Assembly (NCBI RefSeq): GCF_030063305.1
Contig: NZ_JASISV010000001.1
Coordinates: forward strand, 124,001-188,000
Source of the DNA: Salinibacterium sp. G-O1
GTDB lineage: Bacteria; Actinomycetota; Actinomycetes; Actinomycetales; Microbacteriaceae
Length of the DNA stretch: 64,000 bases
Direction: 5' to 3'
Shown here in pieces: positions 51,425 through 59,952 of the stretch. The position numbers were made by a program, and so were the translations under genes. The notes below the pieces were generated by a model. It ran no database searches and was not told where the DNA came from. It saw nothing but the letters and a program-made list of their open reading frames with translations. Numbering within the stretch: position 1 is the first letter of the stretch; the number at the start of each line of letters is the position of its first letter.

Positions 51425-53509
51425 TTGTCGACAACCAGAGTGCTGCACGTGGTGGAAAGCTGGGGCAGCGGTGTGCGCGCCGCAGTGCTCGAGTTCGCGA
51501 CTCTGACCCCGGAGTTCGAGCACCACCTGCTGCGCGGCGTCTCCCGCAGCGAGTTCGCCGACGATGGTGAAGCCGTGTTTGCGAGCATCCACGACCTGCC
51601 GTCCGGGCTGTTGCCGTCGATGGCGGCCGTTCGCTCCCGCGCTGCGCAGTTGTTTCCGGATGTCGTGCACGCGCACTCTTCCCATGCGGGCATGGCGGTC
51701 AGGCTCGCGCTGAGGAGCACCCGTCGTCGTCGGGTGGTGTACAGCCCGCACTGTTTTGCGTTCGAACGCACCGATCTCCCGTGGGCGGTTCGCTCGGCTG
51801 TGCGCGTCGCCGAGCGCGCGCTCGCGGCCAATACCTCGGTGGTCGCGGCCTGTTCCCGCGCCGAGGCCAGCAGCGCGTCATCCCGCCGTGTCGTTTTCGT
51901 ACCGAACGTGTCGCGCATTCCCGCAACTGCCCCCCGCGCGGGACAGGATTCGCGGCGGATCGTCACCGTGGGTCGCGTCGGGGCGCAGAAAGATCCCGAC
52001 TTCTTCCGTGACGCAGTCGACCTGCTGCGCCACAGCGGGCACACGATCGAGCCACGATGGATCGGCGCCGGTGACGATGCGGCCGCGACCGCAAGACTCG
52101 AGGCCGCTGGCATCGCCACCACGGGCTGGCTCGTCGCTGCTGACGCGTTTCGCGAACTTGCCGGTGCTCGCCTGTACCTGCATACCGCTCGCTGGGAGGG
52201 ATTTCCGCTCGCGATTCTTGAGGCGATCGACCTCGGCATCCCGGTCATCGCACGCGAGGTCCCCACCCTCGCCGGCGCGATCGCGACCCCGGGCATCCGT
52301 ACCCCGGCACAGATGGCGGATGCCGCGGCAGAGCTTCTGGCGGGAGGCGCCGATGCCACCGGGCGGAACCTTGACGCCTGGCGCACGCTACTCGCGGGCA
52401 ACACCGTGGAACAGCAGGCTGCCGCCCTTCGGCGCGCGTATGTGACACGACCGCAGATTCTGATCAACGGCAAATGGCTGGGCGCCCGCCAGAGCGGGAT
52501 GCAGCGGTTCGCGGGCGAGGTAGCCCAGCGCGTGCTCGACCTGGAGCCTGACTCTCGCGTTCTGGTTCCTCGCGGCGCAGAGCTTCCCGACTGGCTGCCG
52601 GTCGATCGCACAACACGCTCCCGGCTGCGGGGCATGCTCTTCGAACAACTCGCGCTGCCGTGGATGGCCAGGGGCGCGATGCTGCTGAACCTCGCGGGTG
52701 CCGCGCCGCTGGTCGGGCGTGAGCAACTCGTGGTGATGCACGACGCCACGCCCGCCCGCTTCCCCGCCACCTTCTCGCGGGCGTTTGTGCTCTGGTATTC
52801 GCTGATGAACCGCGTGGCCTCGCGACGTTCGCGTCATCTCAGCACCGTGTCGGAATTCAGCCGCGCGGAGCTCAGCGAGGTGCTCGGCGTTCCCGCAGAT
52901 CGCTTCACCGTCACCCCGAACGGTGCGAGTCACCTCCCGCTTGTGGCCGGCGTCGACAATCCCGAGCTTGAGGCTCGCATCACCGGCGACTACGTCGTGT
53001 GCGTGGGCAACCTCACCCCGAACAAGAACCTCGCCCCGGTGACGACGGCGCTCGCCCGCGCCGGGCTCAGCGTGATCGTTGTCGGTGCTGGTGGCGCGAG
53101 CCGCGTGTACGCACAGCAATCCGGGTTGGATGAGCCGGGAATCTGGCTCGCAGGGCGGCTGAACGACGCCGAACTGGCCCTCGTCATCTCCCGCGCGGAG
53201 GCGCTCGTATTTCCCTCTCTGTATGAAGGCTTCGGCCTGCCCATCGTGGAGGCGCAGGCGCTCGGCTGCCCCGTCATCGCCTCAGATCGCTCGTCGGTGC
53301 CCGAGGTTGCGGGTGAGGGCGCGCTGTACTTCGACCCCACGATTCCGCAGCAGGCCGTTGACCTGGTGCGCGGCCTCGACGCAGCGCAACGGCAGCGCCT
53401 CGTCGCCCGCGGGTACCGCAACGCCGCGCGGTTCTCCTGGGACTCCACCGCGGCATCCATTCTTGACCGCGCCCTCGGTCTTCAAGCGAAAGAGCCGGTG
53501 ACCGCGTGA
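51425..53509 (+). CDS. Fused double GT4 glycosyltransferase
   Basis: A 694-residue protein holding two glycosyltransferase family 4-like modules. Module 1 (about residues 1-340) has an N-terminal VLHVVESWGSGVR and the donor site YLHTARWEGFPLAILEAIDLGIPVIA. Module 2 (about 341-694) begins ILINGKWLGARQSGMQRF, and has LSTVSEFSRAELSEVLG, NLTPNKNL and FPSLYEGFGLPIVEAQALGCPVIASDRSSVPEV. Both keep the EX7E-type Glu pair, so both may be active, adding two successive sugars. It starts at TTG 51425 just after the upstream stop; an internal GTG would truncate module 1. The stop overlaps the next start. Confidence 0.88.
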   Translation: MSTTRVLHVVESWGSGVRAAVLEFATLTPEFEHHLLRGVSRSEFADDGEAVFASIHDLPSGLLPSMAAVRSRAAQLFPDVVHAHSSHAGMAVRLALRSTRRRRVVYSPHCFAFERTDLPWAVRSAVRVAERALAANTSVVAACSRAEASSASSRRVVFVPNVSRIPATAPRAGQDSRRIVTVGRVGAQKDPDFFRDAVDLLRHSGHTIEPRWIGAGDDAAATARLEAAGIATTGWLVAADAFRELAGARLYLHTARWEGFPLAILEAIDLGIPVIAREVPTLAGAIATPGIRTPAQMADAAAELLAGGADATGRNLDAWRTLLAGNTVEQQAAALRRAYVTRPQILINGKWLGARQSGMQRFAGEVAQRVLDLEPDSRVLVPRGAELPDWLPVDRTTRSRLRGMLFEQLALPWMARGAMLLNLAGAAPLVGREQLVVMHDATPARFPATFSRAFVLWYSLMNRVASRRSRHLSTVSEFSRAELSEVLGVPADRFTVTPNGASHLPLVAGVDNPELEARITGDYVVCVGNLTPNKNLAPVTTALARAGLSVIVVGAGGASRVYAQQSGLDEPGIWLAGRLNDAELALVISRAEALVFPSLYEGFGLPIVEAQALGCPVIASDRSSVPEVAGEGALYFDPTIPQQAVDLVRGLDAAQRQRLVARGYRNAARFSWDSTAASILDRALGLQAKEPVTA

Positions 53510-54684
53510 AGATCATCCAGTTCACCAGTTCATTGCTCGCACCACTGGGTGGAGCCGAGCAATACTGCATCGAAATCTCGCGCTGGCTGCGTGACCAGGG
53601 TCACGACGTGACGATCATGACCGGATGGATTTCCCCGGAGGTGCAGGAGTCGCTAGCGGCCGAAGGGCTCCCCGTGACTGTCGTGCGCAGCCGCAGGCCC
53701 TACCCGCCAGACCGCAAGGGGCCACGGCCCGCCGCTGTGCTGTTCCACCTGCTCGACCTCCTCGGAACCGTGCGGCTATCGCCGACCCTGCACCGCGCTG
53801 TGCGCGACGCCGACGTGGTGCACGTTCACCGGCTCCACGGTTTTGGTACCGCGATTCTTCGCCACCCCGGCGTCGCGATGACCGTGCACGACTACGGTCT
53901 CGTCGACACGACGACGATGCTGCTGCGGCATGGCAACCAGGTGGATGCCCCACTCGTGCAGCGCCTGCGTGCAGCGTTGATCGGCCGCACCGCGCGCACG
54001 GCAACGCTGATTTTTCCCACGGGGAGGTTGCGAGACAAGCACGCCGCGTGGGGGCTCAGGATGCCGGAGCGCACCGAGGTGATCCCGCACGGCTGGCGCA
54101 TGAAGGCCACAGTCGCTGAGCCGAAGACCGGCCCTGTCGTGTTTCTGTACCTCGGCAAGCTGGTCACCACGAAGGGGGTCGAACTCCTGCTTGAGGCGTG
54201 GGGAGAAGGCATCTCTGGCGCGGAACTCTGGATTGCCGGAGCGGGCGATCTCGAACCGGAGGTGCTGCGCGCGGCGGCGGCTGGCAGGGTTCGCTATTTG
54301 GGCTGGGTTGACGCCGCCCAGCGCAGCGCCGCGCTCAGTTCCGCGTCTGCTCTTGTGGTGCCGTCGCTATGGCCGGAGAACTTCCCGCTCGTTGCCGCCG
54401 AGGCGGTCTTGGCAGGACTGCCCCTCATCAGCACGACCATCGCGGCCCCGCCCGTGCTGGAGCATCGCGGCAACGGGTTGCTGGCTGAACCGAACGCGGT
54501 CGATCTGCGCGGCGCGATGGTGACCATGCTCAGCAGCTCGCGTCGAGCCGAGCTGGCATCCGGCAGTCGTACACTCGCCGGCAGCCTCGACTTCGACCTG
54601 CACGGCAACCGAATCGTTCGGCTCTACAACCAGATCGTCCCCGGCGCCTCGGGGGTCGGGTCGAAAGGCCGCGGACTGCAGTGA
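53506..54684 (+). CDS. GT4 glycosyltransferase
   Basis: A 392-residue GT-B enzyme. The start KIIQFTSSLLAPLGGAEQYCIEIS is the acceptor-side signature of GT4 enzymes; FLYLGKLVTTKGVELLLEAW and PSLWPENFPLVAAEAVLAGLPLIST form the nucleotide-sugar site. It adds one sugar of the repeat unit on the cytoplasmic face. GTG 53506 overlaps the upstream stop by four bases, and its stop overlaps the GTG of the polymerase. Confidence 0.92.
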   Translation: MKIIQFTSSLLAPLGGAEQYCIEISRWLRDQGHDVTIMTGWISPEVQESLAAEGLPVTVVRSRRPYPPDRKGPRPAAVLFHLLDLLGTVRLSPTLHRAVRDADVVHVHRLHGFGTAILRHPGVAMTVHDYGLVDTTTMLLRHGNQVDAPLVQRLRAALIGRTARTATLIFPTGRLRDKHAAWGLRMPERTEVIPHGWRMKATVAEPKTGPVVFLYLGKLVTTKGVELLLEAWGEGISGAELWIAGAGDLEPEVLRAAAAGRVRYLGWVDAAQRSAALSSASALVVPSLWPENFPLVAAEAVLAGLPLISTTIAAPPVLEHRGNGLLAEPNAVDLRGAMVTMLSSSRRAELASGSRTLAGSLDFDLHGNRIVRLYNQIVPGASGVGSKGRGLQ

Positions 54685-56033
54685 TCACCATCCTCGGCAT
54701 CGTTACGATCGCAGCGGTCTGTGCCGTCTGGTTTCTGAAGCGCGAGTGGATGCAGTTCGTGGTCGGCGTGGCAGTGGCGTTCCCGCAGACCGCCGGACTG
54801 ATCGTGCTCGGCAACGGGTTCCCGCTGTTCTACCTTGCCGTCGTCATGATCGCTGTCCTGAGCATCCCGTATCTCCTGTTTGCGATCGCCGCGCCGGATC
54901 GCGTGCCGGCTATCGACTCGCGCGGGCTCACGGTCCCTGACCGTCTGGCTCTTGCGCTGGTCGCGTGGGCCGCCGTCATCACCATCGCCGGTCCGCGAAT
55001 ATTTCGGGGGATGCGGGTTTTCGCGCCAGAGCTGGGCGTCGACGCTCAGGTGACGAATATGGCCATGTTGCAGCCGTCTCTCGGCAACCTCGCCCAGCTC
55101 GGCTATCTGACGTTTGCCGTGCTGTTCCTGCTGCTGTCTGGCCGGATGTTCCAGGTCGATCGTCGCATCCTCGGCACCGCGCTGTGGGTGTCGATAGTGC
55201 TCGCCGCGGTGCGGATCGTCGCTGAGCCGTTTTGGCCCCGCGCGTTACTGCAGAACATGCCCACCTTCAACTACGCCACGCCAGAGCGGCTCTCCGGCAC
55301 GTTTTATGAGCCGTCTGTGCTCGGGCTGTATCTGGTGGCGGCTGCCGGGTATTTTGTGGCGCGGCTGTTCGCCCCCAGCGCTGGTGGTCGTATCCCGGCG
55401 GTGATCGCTCTCGCCCTCGTGGCGATCGATTTCGCCATGAACGAATCCGGTACGGCGCTTCTCGGCCTGGGGGTGCTCGGAATGCTTGCGGCGGTGTTCG
55501 CATTCGTGAGGTTGGCGGCGGCTCCCCGGCAGCGTGTGCGGCCGTTGCTGGTCGCCGGCAGCGTTGCCGCGATCGGACTCGTGCTGACGCAGCTTCCCTT
55601 GCTGGTCTCTCTCGCCGCTGGTTCCGCCGAAGACAAGGCGGACTCCAAAAGTTTCGTCGCCAGGACCGCCTCGAACTTACGGTCACTGCAGATCACGATC
55701 GAGAGCGCAGGACTCGGAATCGGCCTCGGCGGCAACCGTCCATCCAGTTTCTTCTTCCTGGTGCTGAGTTGCCTCGGAATCCTGGGTCTTGGGTTGCTCG
55801 CCGCACTCGTCGTCGTTGCCCTCACCAGGGCGTTGCGAATCGCCGTGGCGTCACCCGCCGCGTGGGGCCTCGCCGGTGTGCTGATCGCCGCGATCGTGGC
55901 GGTTCCTGATCTGTCGATGCCGGTGATCTGGATTTCGCTCGCTGCCTGCCTGTTCCCCTGGCGGCCACCTCAGGTCGAGGTCGAAAATCTCAGGCGGCGC
56001 GCTTACCCAATTCCTGTCGCGCTCGCCGACTGA
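54681..56033 (+). CDS. O-antigen polymerase/ligase-like membrane protein (Wzy candidate)
   Basis: A 450-residue protein with about eleven to twelve membrane segments and a large external loop (about residues 190-230, LLQNMPTFNYATPERLSGTFYEPSVLG). A second loop near ESAGLGIGLGGNRPSS resembles the GxGxG region of Wzy/WaaL-type proteins. In this setting it most likely polymerises lipid-linked repeat units outside the membrane. It ends the first polysaccharide operon and runs 44 bases into the convergent glycosyltransferase gene. Confidence 0.8.
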   Translation: MITILGIVTIAAVCAVWFLKREWMQFVVGVAVAFPQTAGLIVLGNGFPLFYLAVVMIAVLSIPYLLFAIAAPDRVPAIDSRGLTVPDRLALALVAWAAVITIAGPRIFRGMRVFAPELGVDAQVTNMAMLQPSLGNLAQLGYLTFAVLFLLLSGRMFQVDRRILGTALWVSIVLAAVRIVAEPFWPRALLQNMPTFNYATPERLSGTFYEPSVLGLYLVAAAGYFVARLFAPSAGGRIPAVIALALVAIDFAMNESGTALLGLGVLGMLAAVFAFVRLAAAPRQRVRPLLVAGSVAAIGLVLTQLPLLVSLAAGSAEDKADSKSFVARTASNLRSLQITIESAGLGIGLGGNRPSSFFFLVLSCLGILGLGLLAALVVVALTRALRIAVASPAAWGLAGVLIAAIVAVPDLSMPVIWISLAACLFPWRPPQVEVENLRRRAYPIPVALAD

Positions 56034-56874
56034 GCGACCAGCGCTCGACTGGCGCTAACGCGCCAAGCGACGCCGTGAAGCGGTGGATGAACGGGTCGAG
56101 CAGTTCGCGCCCATGCGCGGTCAGGGGTCCGCTGCGCGTAAACGCGAGCTCAGGGAACCACGGCATTGAGTCTGTGCCCCACAACCGCTGCAGCAGCGCC
56201 TGGTATGAGCGTCGGAGCGTCGGGTCTGTGGCAAGACTTTCGCGCCAGCCGGCAGCCCCGCTGACCTGCGTGGCGCTGACCCTGATCAGCACGGTCGGCC
56301 GTGCGAGGCGCCTCAGCACGGCGCCGTTCGCCGCAGCGCGCAGCCAGAGGTCGTAGTCCTCTGCGATCGCGGATGGCTGATAGCCACCCGCGTCCCGGAG
56401 CGCATCCGTGCGAGCGAGCATCGTGGAATGAGGGTACGGGCAGTCGACGAGCAGAGCTGCAGCAGCGGCATCCGGCCCGAAAGTGATGGGCGGAACAGGC
56501 TTCCGAAGGCCGCCCCCGATCATCTGATAGGTGGAGAACACGACATCGGCTCCCTGGTCGATAGCCGCCAGCTGGGCCCGGAATCTGCCGGGCAGGCTCA
56601 CATCGTCGGAGTCCATGCGCGCCACGAATTCACCGCTGGCGCGCGCGAGAAGGTGCTGGCCAGCGAGCGCGACTCCGCGTTGCTTCCCGCCCGGGATCAC
56701 TGTGACTCTGGGGTCACCAGTGGATGCCGCAATCGCTGCAGTGTCGTCGGTGCTGGCATCGTCGAGCACGAGCAACTCTGAGTCTGGTGGCATGGCGCGA
56801 AGTGTGGACACCACCGCCGAGCGGATGGTGGCGCTGGAGTTGCGCGCAGGCATGAGAACGCTCAGGCGGGGCAC
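55990..56874 (-). CDS. GT2 glycosyltransferase, encoded on the opposite strand
   Basis: A 294-residue GT-A enzyme. The start LSVLMPARNSSATIRSAVVSTL and the DDASTDDT and MDSDDVSLPGRF motifs (DxD) define family 2. It would transfer a sugar from a nucleotide donor. It is the only minus-strand gene of the locus, and its last 44 bases overlap the end of the polymerase gene. GTG 56874 is the start (MPRLSVLMPARN). Its divergent neighbour is the carrier-protein module; the direct repeat at 56942 lies in the 283-base gap between them. Confidence 0.9.
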   Translation of the reverse strand: MPRLSVLMPARNSSATIRSAVVSTLRAMPPDSELLVLDDASTDDTAAIAASTGDPRVTVIPGGKQRGVALAGQHLLARASGEFVARMDSDDVSLPGRFRAQLAAIDQGADVVFSTYQMIGGGLRKPVPPITFGPDAAAAALLVDCPYPHSTMLARTDALRDAGGYQPSAIAEDYDLWLRAAANGAVLRRLARPTVLIRVSATQVSGAAGWRESLATDPTLRRSYQALLQRLWGTDSMPWFPELAFTRSGPLTAHGRELLDPFIHRFTASLGALAPVERWSLSRRARQELGKRAA

Positions 56875-56941
56875 GGGCAGCTCCTCGTTGCAGGGGTGAT
56901 GGGCGGCTCCAGCATTCCATACCGGGGAGGCGGCCGAATGC

Positions 56942-56960
56942 TTAACCCTCCGATTAACCC
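56942..56960 (+). promoter_or_regulatory. Direct repeat TTAACCC-N5-TTAACCC, site 2
   Basis: TTAACCC at 56942-56948 and 56954-56960, 197 bases before the phosphopantetheinyl transferase gene. TAGCCT at 57029-57034 is a candidate -10. The site could also act on the divergent glycosyltransferase gene, 67 bases away. The rest of the gap shows nothing else I can support. Confidence 0.7.
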
Positions 56961-57157
56961 GACGGTGTGTGCCCCGGATGCACCCTCCGTTCGTGGCGCG
57001 CTCATGGCACGGCTGCGGTGCGATCCCCTAGCCTGAAGGTGAGCTACCCACTCACACCCGATACCCGAATATCGCCCGTCTCATCGAACCGACCCACGGC
57101 TCGAATGCGACCGACCGCGTCCTTGGCGCGTCGACCCGGCGACCGCTAAGGAATAAC

Positions 57158-57586
57158 ATGCACAGCACCCGAGCTGGCGCACCCGTCGCACCCCCGCGCG
57201 TACGGGTGGGCTGCGATCTGCAGCGCGTTGCCGAGGTGAGCGAGAGCGTTGCGTTGTTTGGCGCGCGCTACCTTGATCGCGTTTTCACTCCCGTGGAGCG
57301 GGCGCTCTGTACCGGCTCCCATTCGGCCGAGAGACTTGCTGGCCGGTGGGCCGCTAAGGAGGCTGTAGCAAAAGTGCTGCGTGTGCCTTCCTCGGCCTCG
57401 CTGCCGTGGAGCAGTATCGAGATCGGCGCCGAGGAATCCGGTGCTCCAACTGTCTCCCTGCTGGGCCCCGCTGCCGAGCTGGCCGCGCAGGCGGGACTCT
57501 CCCACATCGACGTTTCCATCACCCACGACGGAGGTTTCGCGCTCGCGTTCGCCGCCGCAATCGAACAGGAAGAGTGTGCAGCATGA
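57158..57586 (+). CDS. AcpS-type 4'-phosphopantetheinyl transferase
   Basis: A 142-residue holo-ACP synthase-like enzyme with the Mg-binding Asp in VGCDLQRVAEV and the catalytic helix RLAGRWAAKEAVAKVL. It attaches the phosphopantetheine arm from CoA to the carrier protein encoded next (four-base overlap). A dedicated transferase beside a single carrier protein suggests this ACP is not served by the housekeeping AcpS. AAGGA lies eight bases before ATG 57158. First gene of the 57158-62920 operon, in which neighbouring genes overlap or touch. Confidence 0.9.
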   Translation: MHSTRAGAPVAPPRVRVGCDLQRVAEVSESVALFGARYLDRVFTPVERALCTGSHSAERLAGRWAAKEAVAKVLRVPSSASLPWSSIEIGAEESGAPTVSLLGPAAELAAQAGLSHIDVSITHDGGFALAFAAAIEQEECAA

Positions 57587-57834
57587 GCCGCCTCGACACC
57601 ATCCACGGCGTACTCGACACTCACGGGAAGCTCGGCTCCGCGGCAGCGACGGTACCTGCGGGTGCCGACCTCTTCGCCCACGGAATGACCTCGCATGCGA
57701 GCGTCAATGTGATGCTCGCTCTCGAGGACGCCTTCGAGATCGAATTCCCCGACGAACTTCTGACCAAGGCCACATTCGGCACGATCGAAGCAATCGCGGC
57801 TGCCGTCGATGCGCTGTCGCCGGTGGCGGCATGA
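57583..57834 (+). CDS. Stand-alone acyl/aminoacyl carrier protein
   Basis: An 83-residue four-helix carrier protein. The phosphopantetheine site is S37 in GMTSHASVNVML, where fatty-acid ACPs have DSL; helix 2 then reads LALEDAFEIEFPDELL. The replacement of DSL by TSH occurs in carrier proteins that partner aminoacyl-carrier-protein ligases rather than fatty-acid synthase. Its neighbours, a dedicated phosphopantetheinyl transferase and an amino acid:CP ligase, support that role. Start and stop overlap adjoining genes by four bases. Confidence 0.92.
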   Translation: MSRLDTIHGVLDTHGKLGSAAATVPAGADLFAHGMTSHASVNVMLALEDAFEIEFPDELLTKATFGTIEAIAAAVDALSPVAA

Positions 57835-58994
57835 CACTGATCTCGATCGCACCGCTGTCGCTGCTCGAGCGGGCCGAACACGCCGCAGGTATTGCAGGGC
57901 AGTTCGCGGCAGACGTGGATGTCACGGCTCGATTCCCCGCGGAGGCCGTCGCCGCACTCCGCGAGTCGGGTCTGCTCGCAGCGTCGGTCCCACGGCGATT
58001 CGGTGGCGAGGGTGCCAGCCTGACCGAGCTCGCACAGGTTGCTGAGCTGCTGGGCGCAGCCTGCTCGTCGACCGGAATGGTGTTTGCGATGCATCACAGC
58101 CAGGTGCTCAGCCTGTCGAGGCATCTGGCGGGCGCGCCTGCGATAGAGCGCGTCGTCTCGCGCATCGCCGCCGACGGCCTGCTGGTCGCTTCGGCGACGA
58201 CAGAACTCGGGGTCGGCGGGGACGTGCGCTCGAGCCTGTGCTTCGTCGACGCAAGCGGCGGGGCGACAACGCTCGTCAAGAACACCCCCGTCATCTCCTA
58301 CGGCTCAGAAGCCGACCTCATTCTGGTGACGGCCCGCCGCGACGCCGATAGCGCCCCGGGCGACCAGGTACTCGTGGTGTGCGACCGCGCAGACACCGCA
58401 CTGGAGCGCACCGGAACGTGGGACACCATGGGCCTGCGCGGAACGTCAAGCTTCGGCTACCTGCTCACCGCCACCGTCGCGGCCGAGCGAGTCGTTCCCG
58501 TCGCGTACGAAACCATCTCGACCGAGACGATGCTGCCCGCCGCGCATGTGCTGTGGGCGGCGGTCTGGCTCGGGATGGCGCGCTCGGCTACCGACATCTC
58601 GCGCCGCTACGTGCGGGCGACGGCCCGCAGAAGCATCGGCACCATTCCGGCAGGAGCGACAGCTCTCGTGGGACTTGTAGCCGAGCTTGAACGCTTCGAA
58701 TCACTCGTCGCGTCGAGTGCCCACAGGTTCGACGAAATCGCCGACGATCGAGACGCACTCGGCAGCGTTGGCTTCGTGGTGAGCATGAACAACCTGAAGG
58801 TCACGGCATCCACCCTGGTGGCAGACATGGTGGCGCGTGCCCTGAACATCACCGGAATCTCCGGCTTCCGCAACGACGGACCGTACAGCGTCTCCCGGTT
58901 GTTCCGCGACGCTCAGGGAGCCGCCCTGATGGTGCACAACGACCGGATCACAGCCAACACCGCCCACCGTATCCTCATCCAGAAGGGGTCATGA
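57831..58994 (+). CDS. Acyl-CoA-dehydrogenase-like flavoprotein, probably acting on a carrier-bound substrate
   Basis: A 387-residue protein of the acyl-CoA dehydrogenase family: an N-terminal helical domain (ESGLLAASVPRRFGGEGASLTELAQVAELLG), the beta domain with WDTMGLRGTSSFGY, and the C-terminal helical bundle ending SVSRLFRDAQGAALMVHNDRIT. In classical members the last segment contains the catalytic Glu (YEG-T); here the place reads MVHND, so that base is missing or elsewhere. The position between carrier protein and ligase genes suggests oxidation of an aminoacyl or acyl thioester on the carrier, as prolyl-carrier-protein oxidases do. Substrate unknown. Confidence 0.85.
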   Translation: MTLISIAPLSLLERAEHAAGIAGQFAADVDVTARFPAEAVAALRESGLLAASVPRRFGGEGASLTELAQVAELLGAACSSTGMVFAMHHSQVLSLSRHLAGAPAIERVVSRIAADGLLVASATTELGVGGDVRSSLCFVDASGGATTLVKNTPVISYGSEADLILVTARRDADSAPGDQVLVVCDRADTALERTGTWDTMGLRGTSSFGYLLTATVAAERVVPVAYETISTETMLPAAHVLWAAVWLGMARSATDISRRYVRATARRSIGTIPAGATALVGLVAELERFESLVASSAHRFDEIADDRDALGSVGFVVSMNNLKVTASTLVADMVARALNITGISGFRNDGPYSVSRLFRDAQGAALMVHNDRITANTAHRILIQKGS

Positions 58995-58995
58995 C

Positions 58996-59952
58996 ATGAC
59001 CGACATCGCAACCAGTGACGACACCGCAACCCAGCTGGCCACCGCCCGAATCGCCTTCAGGAATGAGCTGCTCGACGCCGGCATCCTGATCGCGTCGTCG
59101 GTCGCCGGCGTGTATGGGCGATCCGGGACGTTCGAGTCGATCATCACCGGGCTCGACGCACTCCTCGCCCGGATGGCGGCACCGCTCAACGCGCAGGTGC
59201 TGCGCTTCCCGCCCGTCTACCCGCGCGTCGACTTCGAGCGCACCGACTACATCGCATCGTTCCCTGACCTGAGCGGCGTCGTCTCGAGCTTCGAGCGCGG
59301 CGACAAGGAGCACGCGGCCCTGCTCAGCGCCCGTGCAGACGGCGAAGCGTGGGACGGCTGGCTCGACCCGACCGATGTCGTGCTGACTCCCGCCATCTGT
59401 CATCCCCTTTACGCCACCCTCGAGGGCAGGCTCCCCGAGGAAGGCGGCGTCTTCGACCTCGCTGGCTACGGCTTCCGCCACGAGCCGTCAGAAGATCCCA
59501 TGCGCATGCAGTCATTCCGGATGCGCGAGTTCGTCTTCGTGGGCACCCCGGATGCCGCCCAGGTCTACCGGGACTCCTGGCTCGACCGGGCCATCGAGAC
59601 CCTCGCGTCGCTGGGTCTCGCCGTGGATGCGGTCCCCGCCAACGACCCGTTCTTCGGGCGCGCCGGACGCATGCTCGTCAACGCCCAGCTTCGGGAGAAC
59701 CTGAAGGTCGAGATCATCGTGCCGCTCTATGGCGACCTGCACGAGGGCACGGCGATCGCTTCGGCCAACTGCCAGCGTGATCACCTGACGGCAGCATTCG
59801 GAATTCTCACCCACGACGGTGACGTCGCCCACGGTGCCTGTGTCGCCTTCGGCATGGAGCGCACGGCCCTCGCACTGCTGCGCACCCACGGACTGAACCC
59901 CGCCGAATGGCCCGAGGGCGTGCGCGATCTGCTGGGACTCTGCTCGACATGA
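58996..59952 (+). CDS. Amino acid:carrier-protein ligase, seryl-tRNA-synthetase-like
   Basis: A 318-residue protein resembling the catalytic core of an atypical SerRS but without the tRNA-binding arm. Motif 2-like FRMREFVFVG and motif 3-like ACVAFGMERTALALL mark the class II active site. C135 (TPAICHPLY), E178 and C282 lie where the zinc ligands of Bradyrhizobium amino acid:CP ligase are (C131, E176 and C279, from memory). That family activates glycine or alanine with ATP and loads it onto a carrier protein instead of tRNA. The carrier protein and its phosphopantetheinyl transferase lie just upstream. The amino acid here is not known. Confidence 0.88.
   Translation: MTDIATSDDTATQLATARIAFRNELLDAGILIASSVAGVYGRSGTFESIITGLDALLARMAAPLNAQVLRFPPVYPRVDFERTDYIASFPDLSGVVSSFERGDKEHAALLSARADGEAWDGWLDPTDVVLTPAICHPLYATLEGRLPEEGGVFDLAGYGFRHEPSEDPMRMQSFRMREFVFVGTPDAAQVYRDSWLDRAIETLASLGLAVDAVPANDPFFGRAGRMLVNAQLRENLKVEIIVPLYGDLHEGTAIASANCQRDHLTAAFGILTHDGDVAHGACVAFGMERTALALLRTHGLNPAEWPEGVRDLLGLCST

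Noticed and set aside
50926-52770. 614-residue minus-strand frame opposite the sugar transferase and double glycosyltransferase
   Set aside because: It crosses two well-supported genes, is Ser/Arg-rich and has no recognisable motif.
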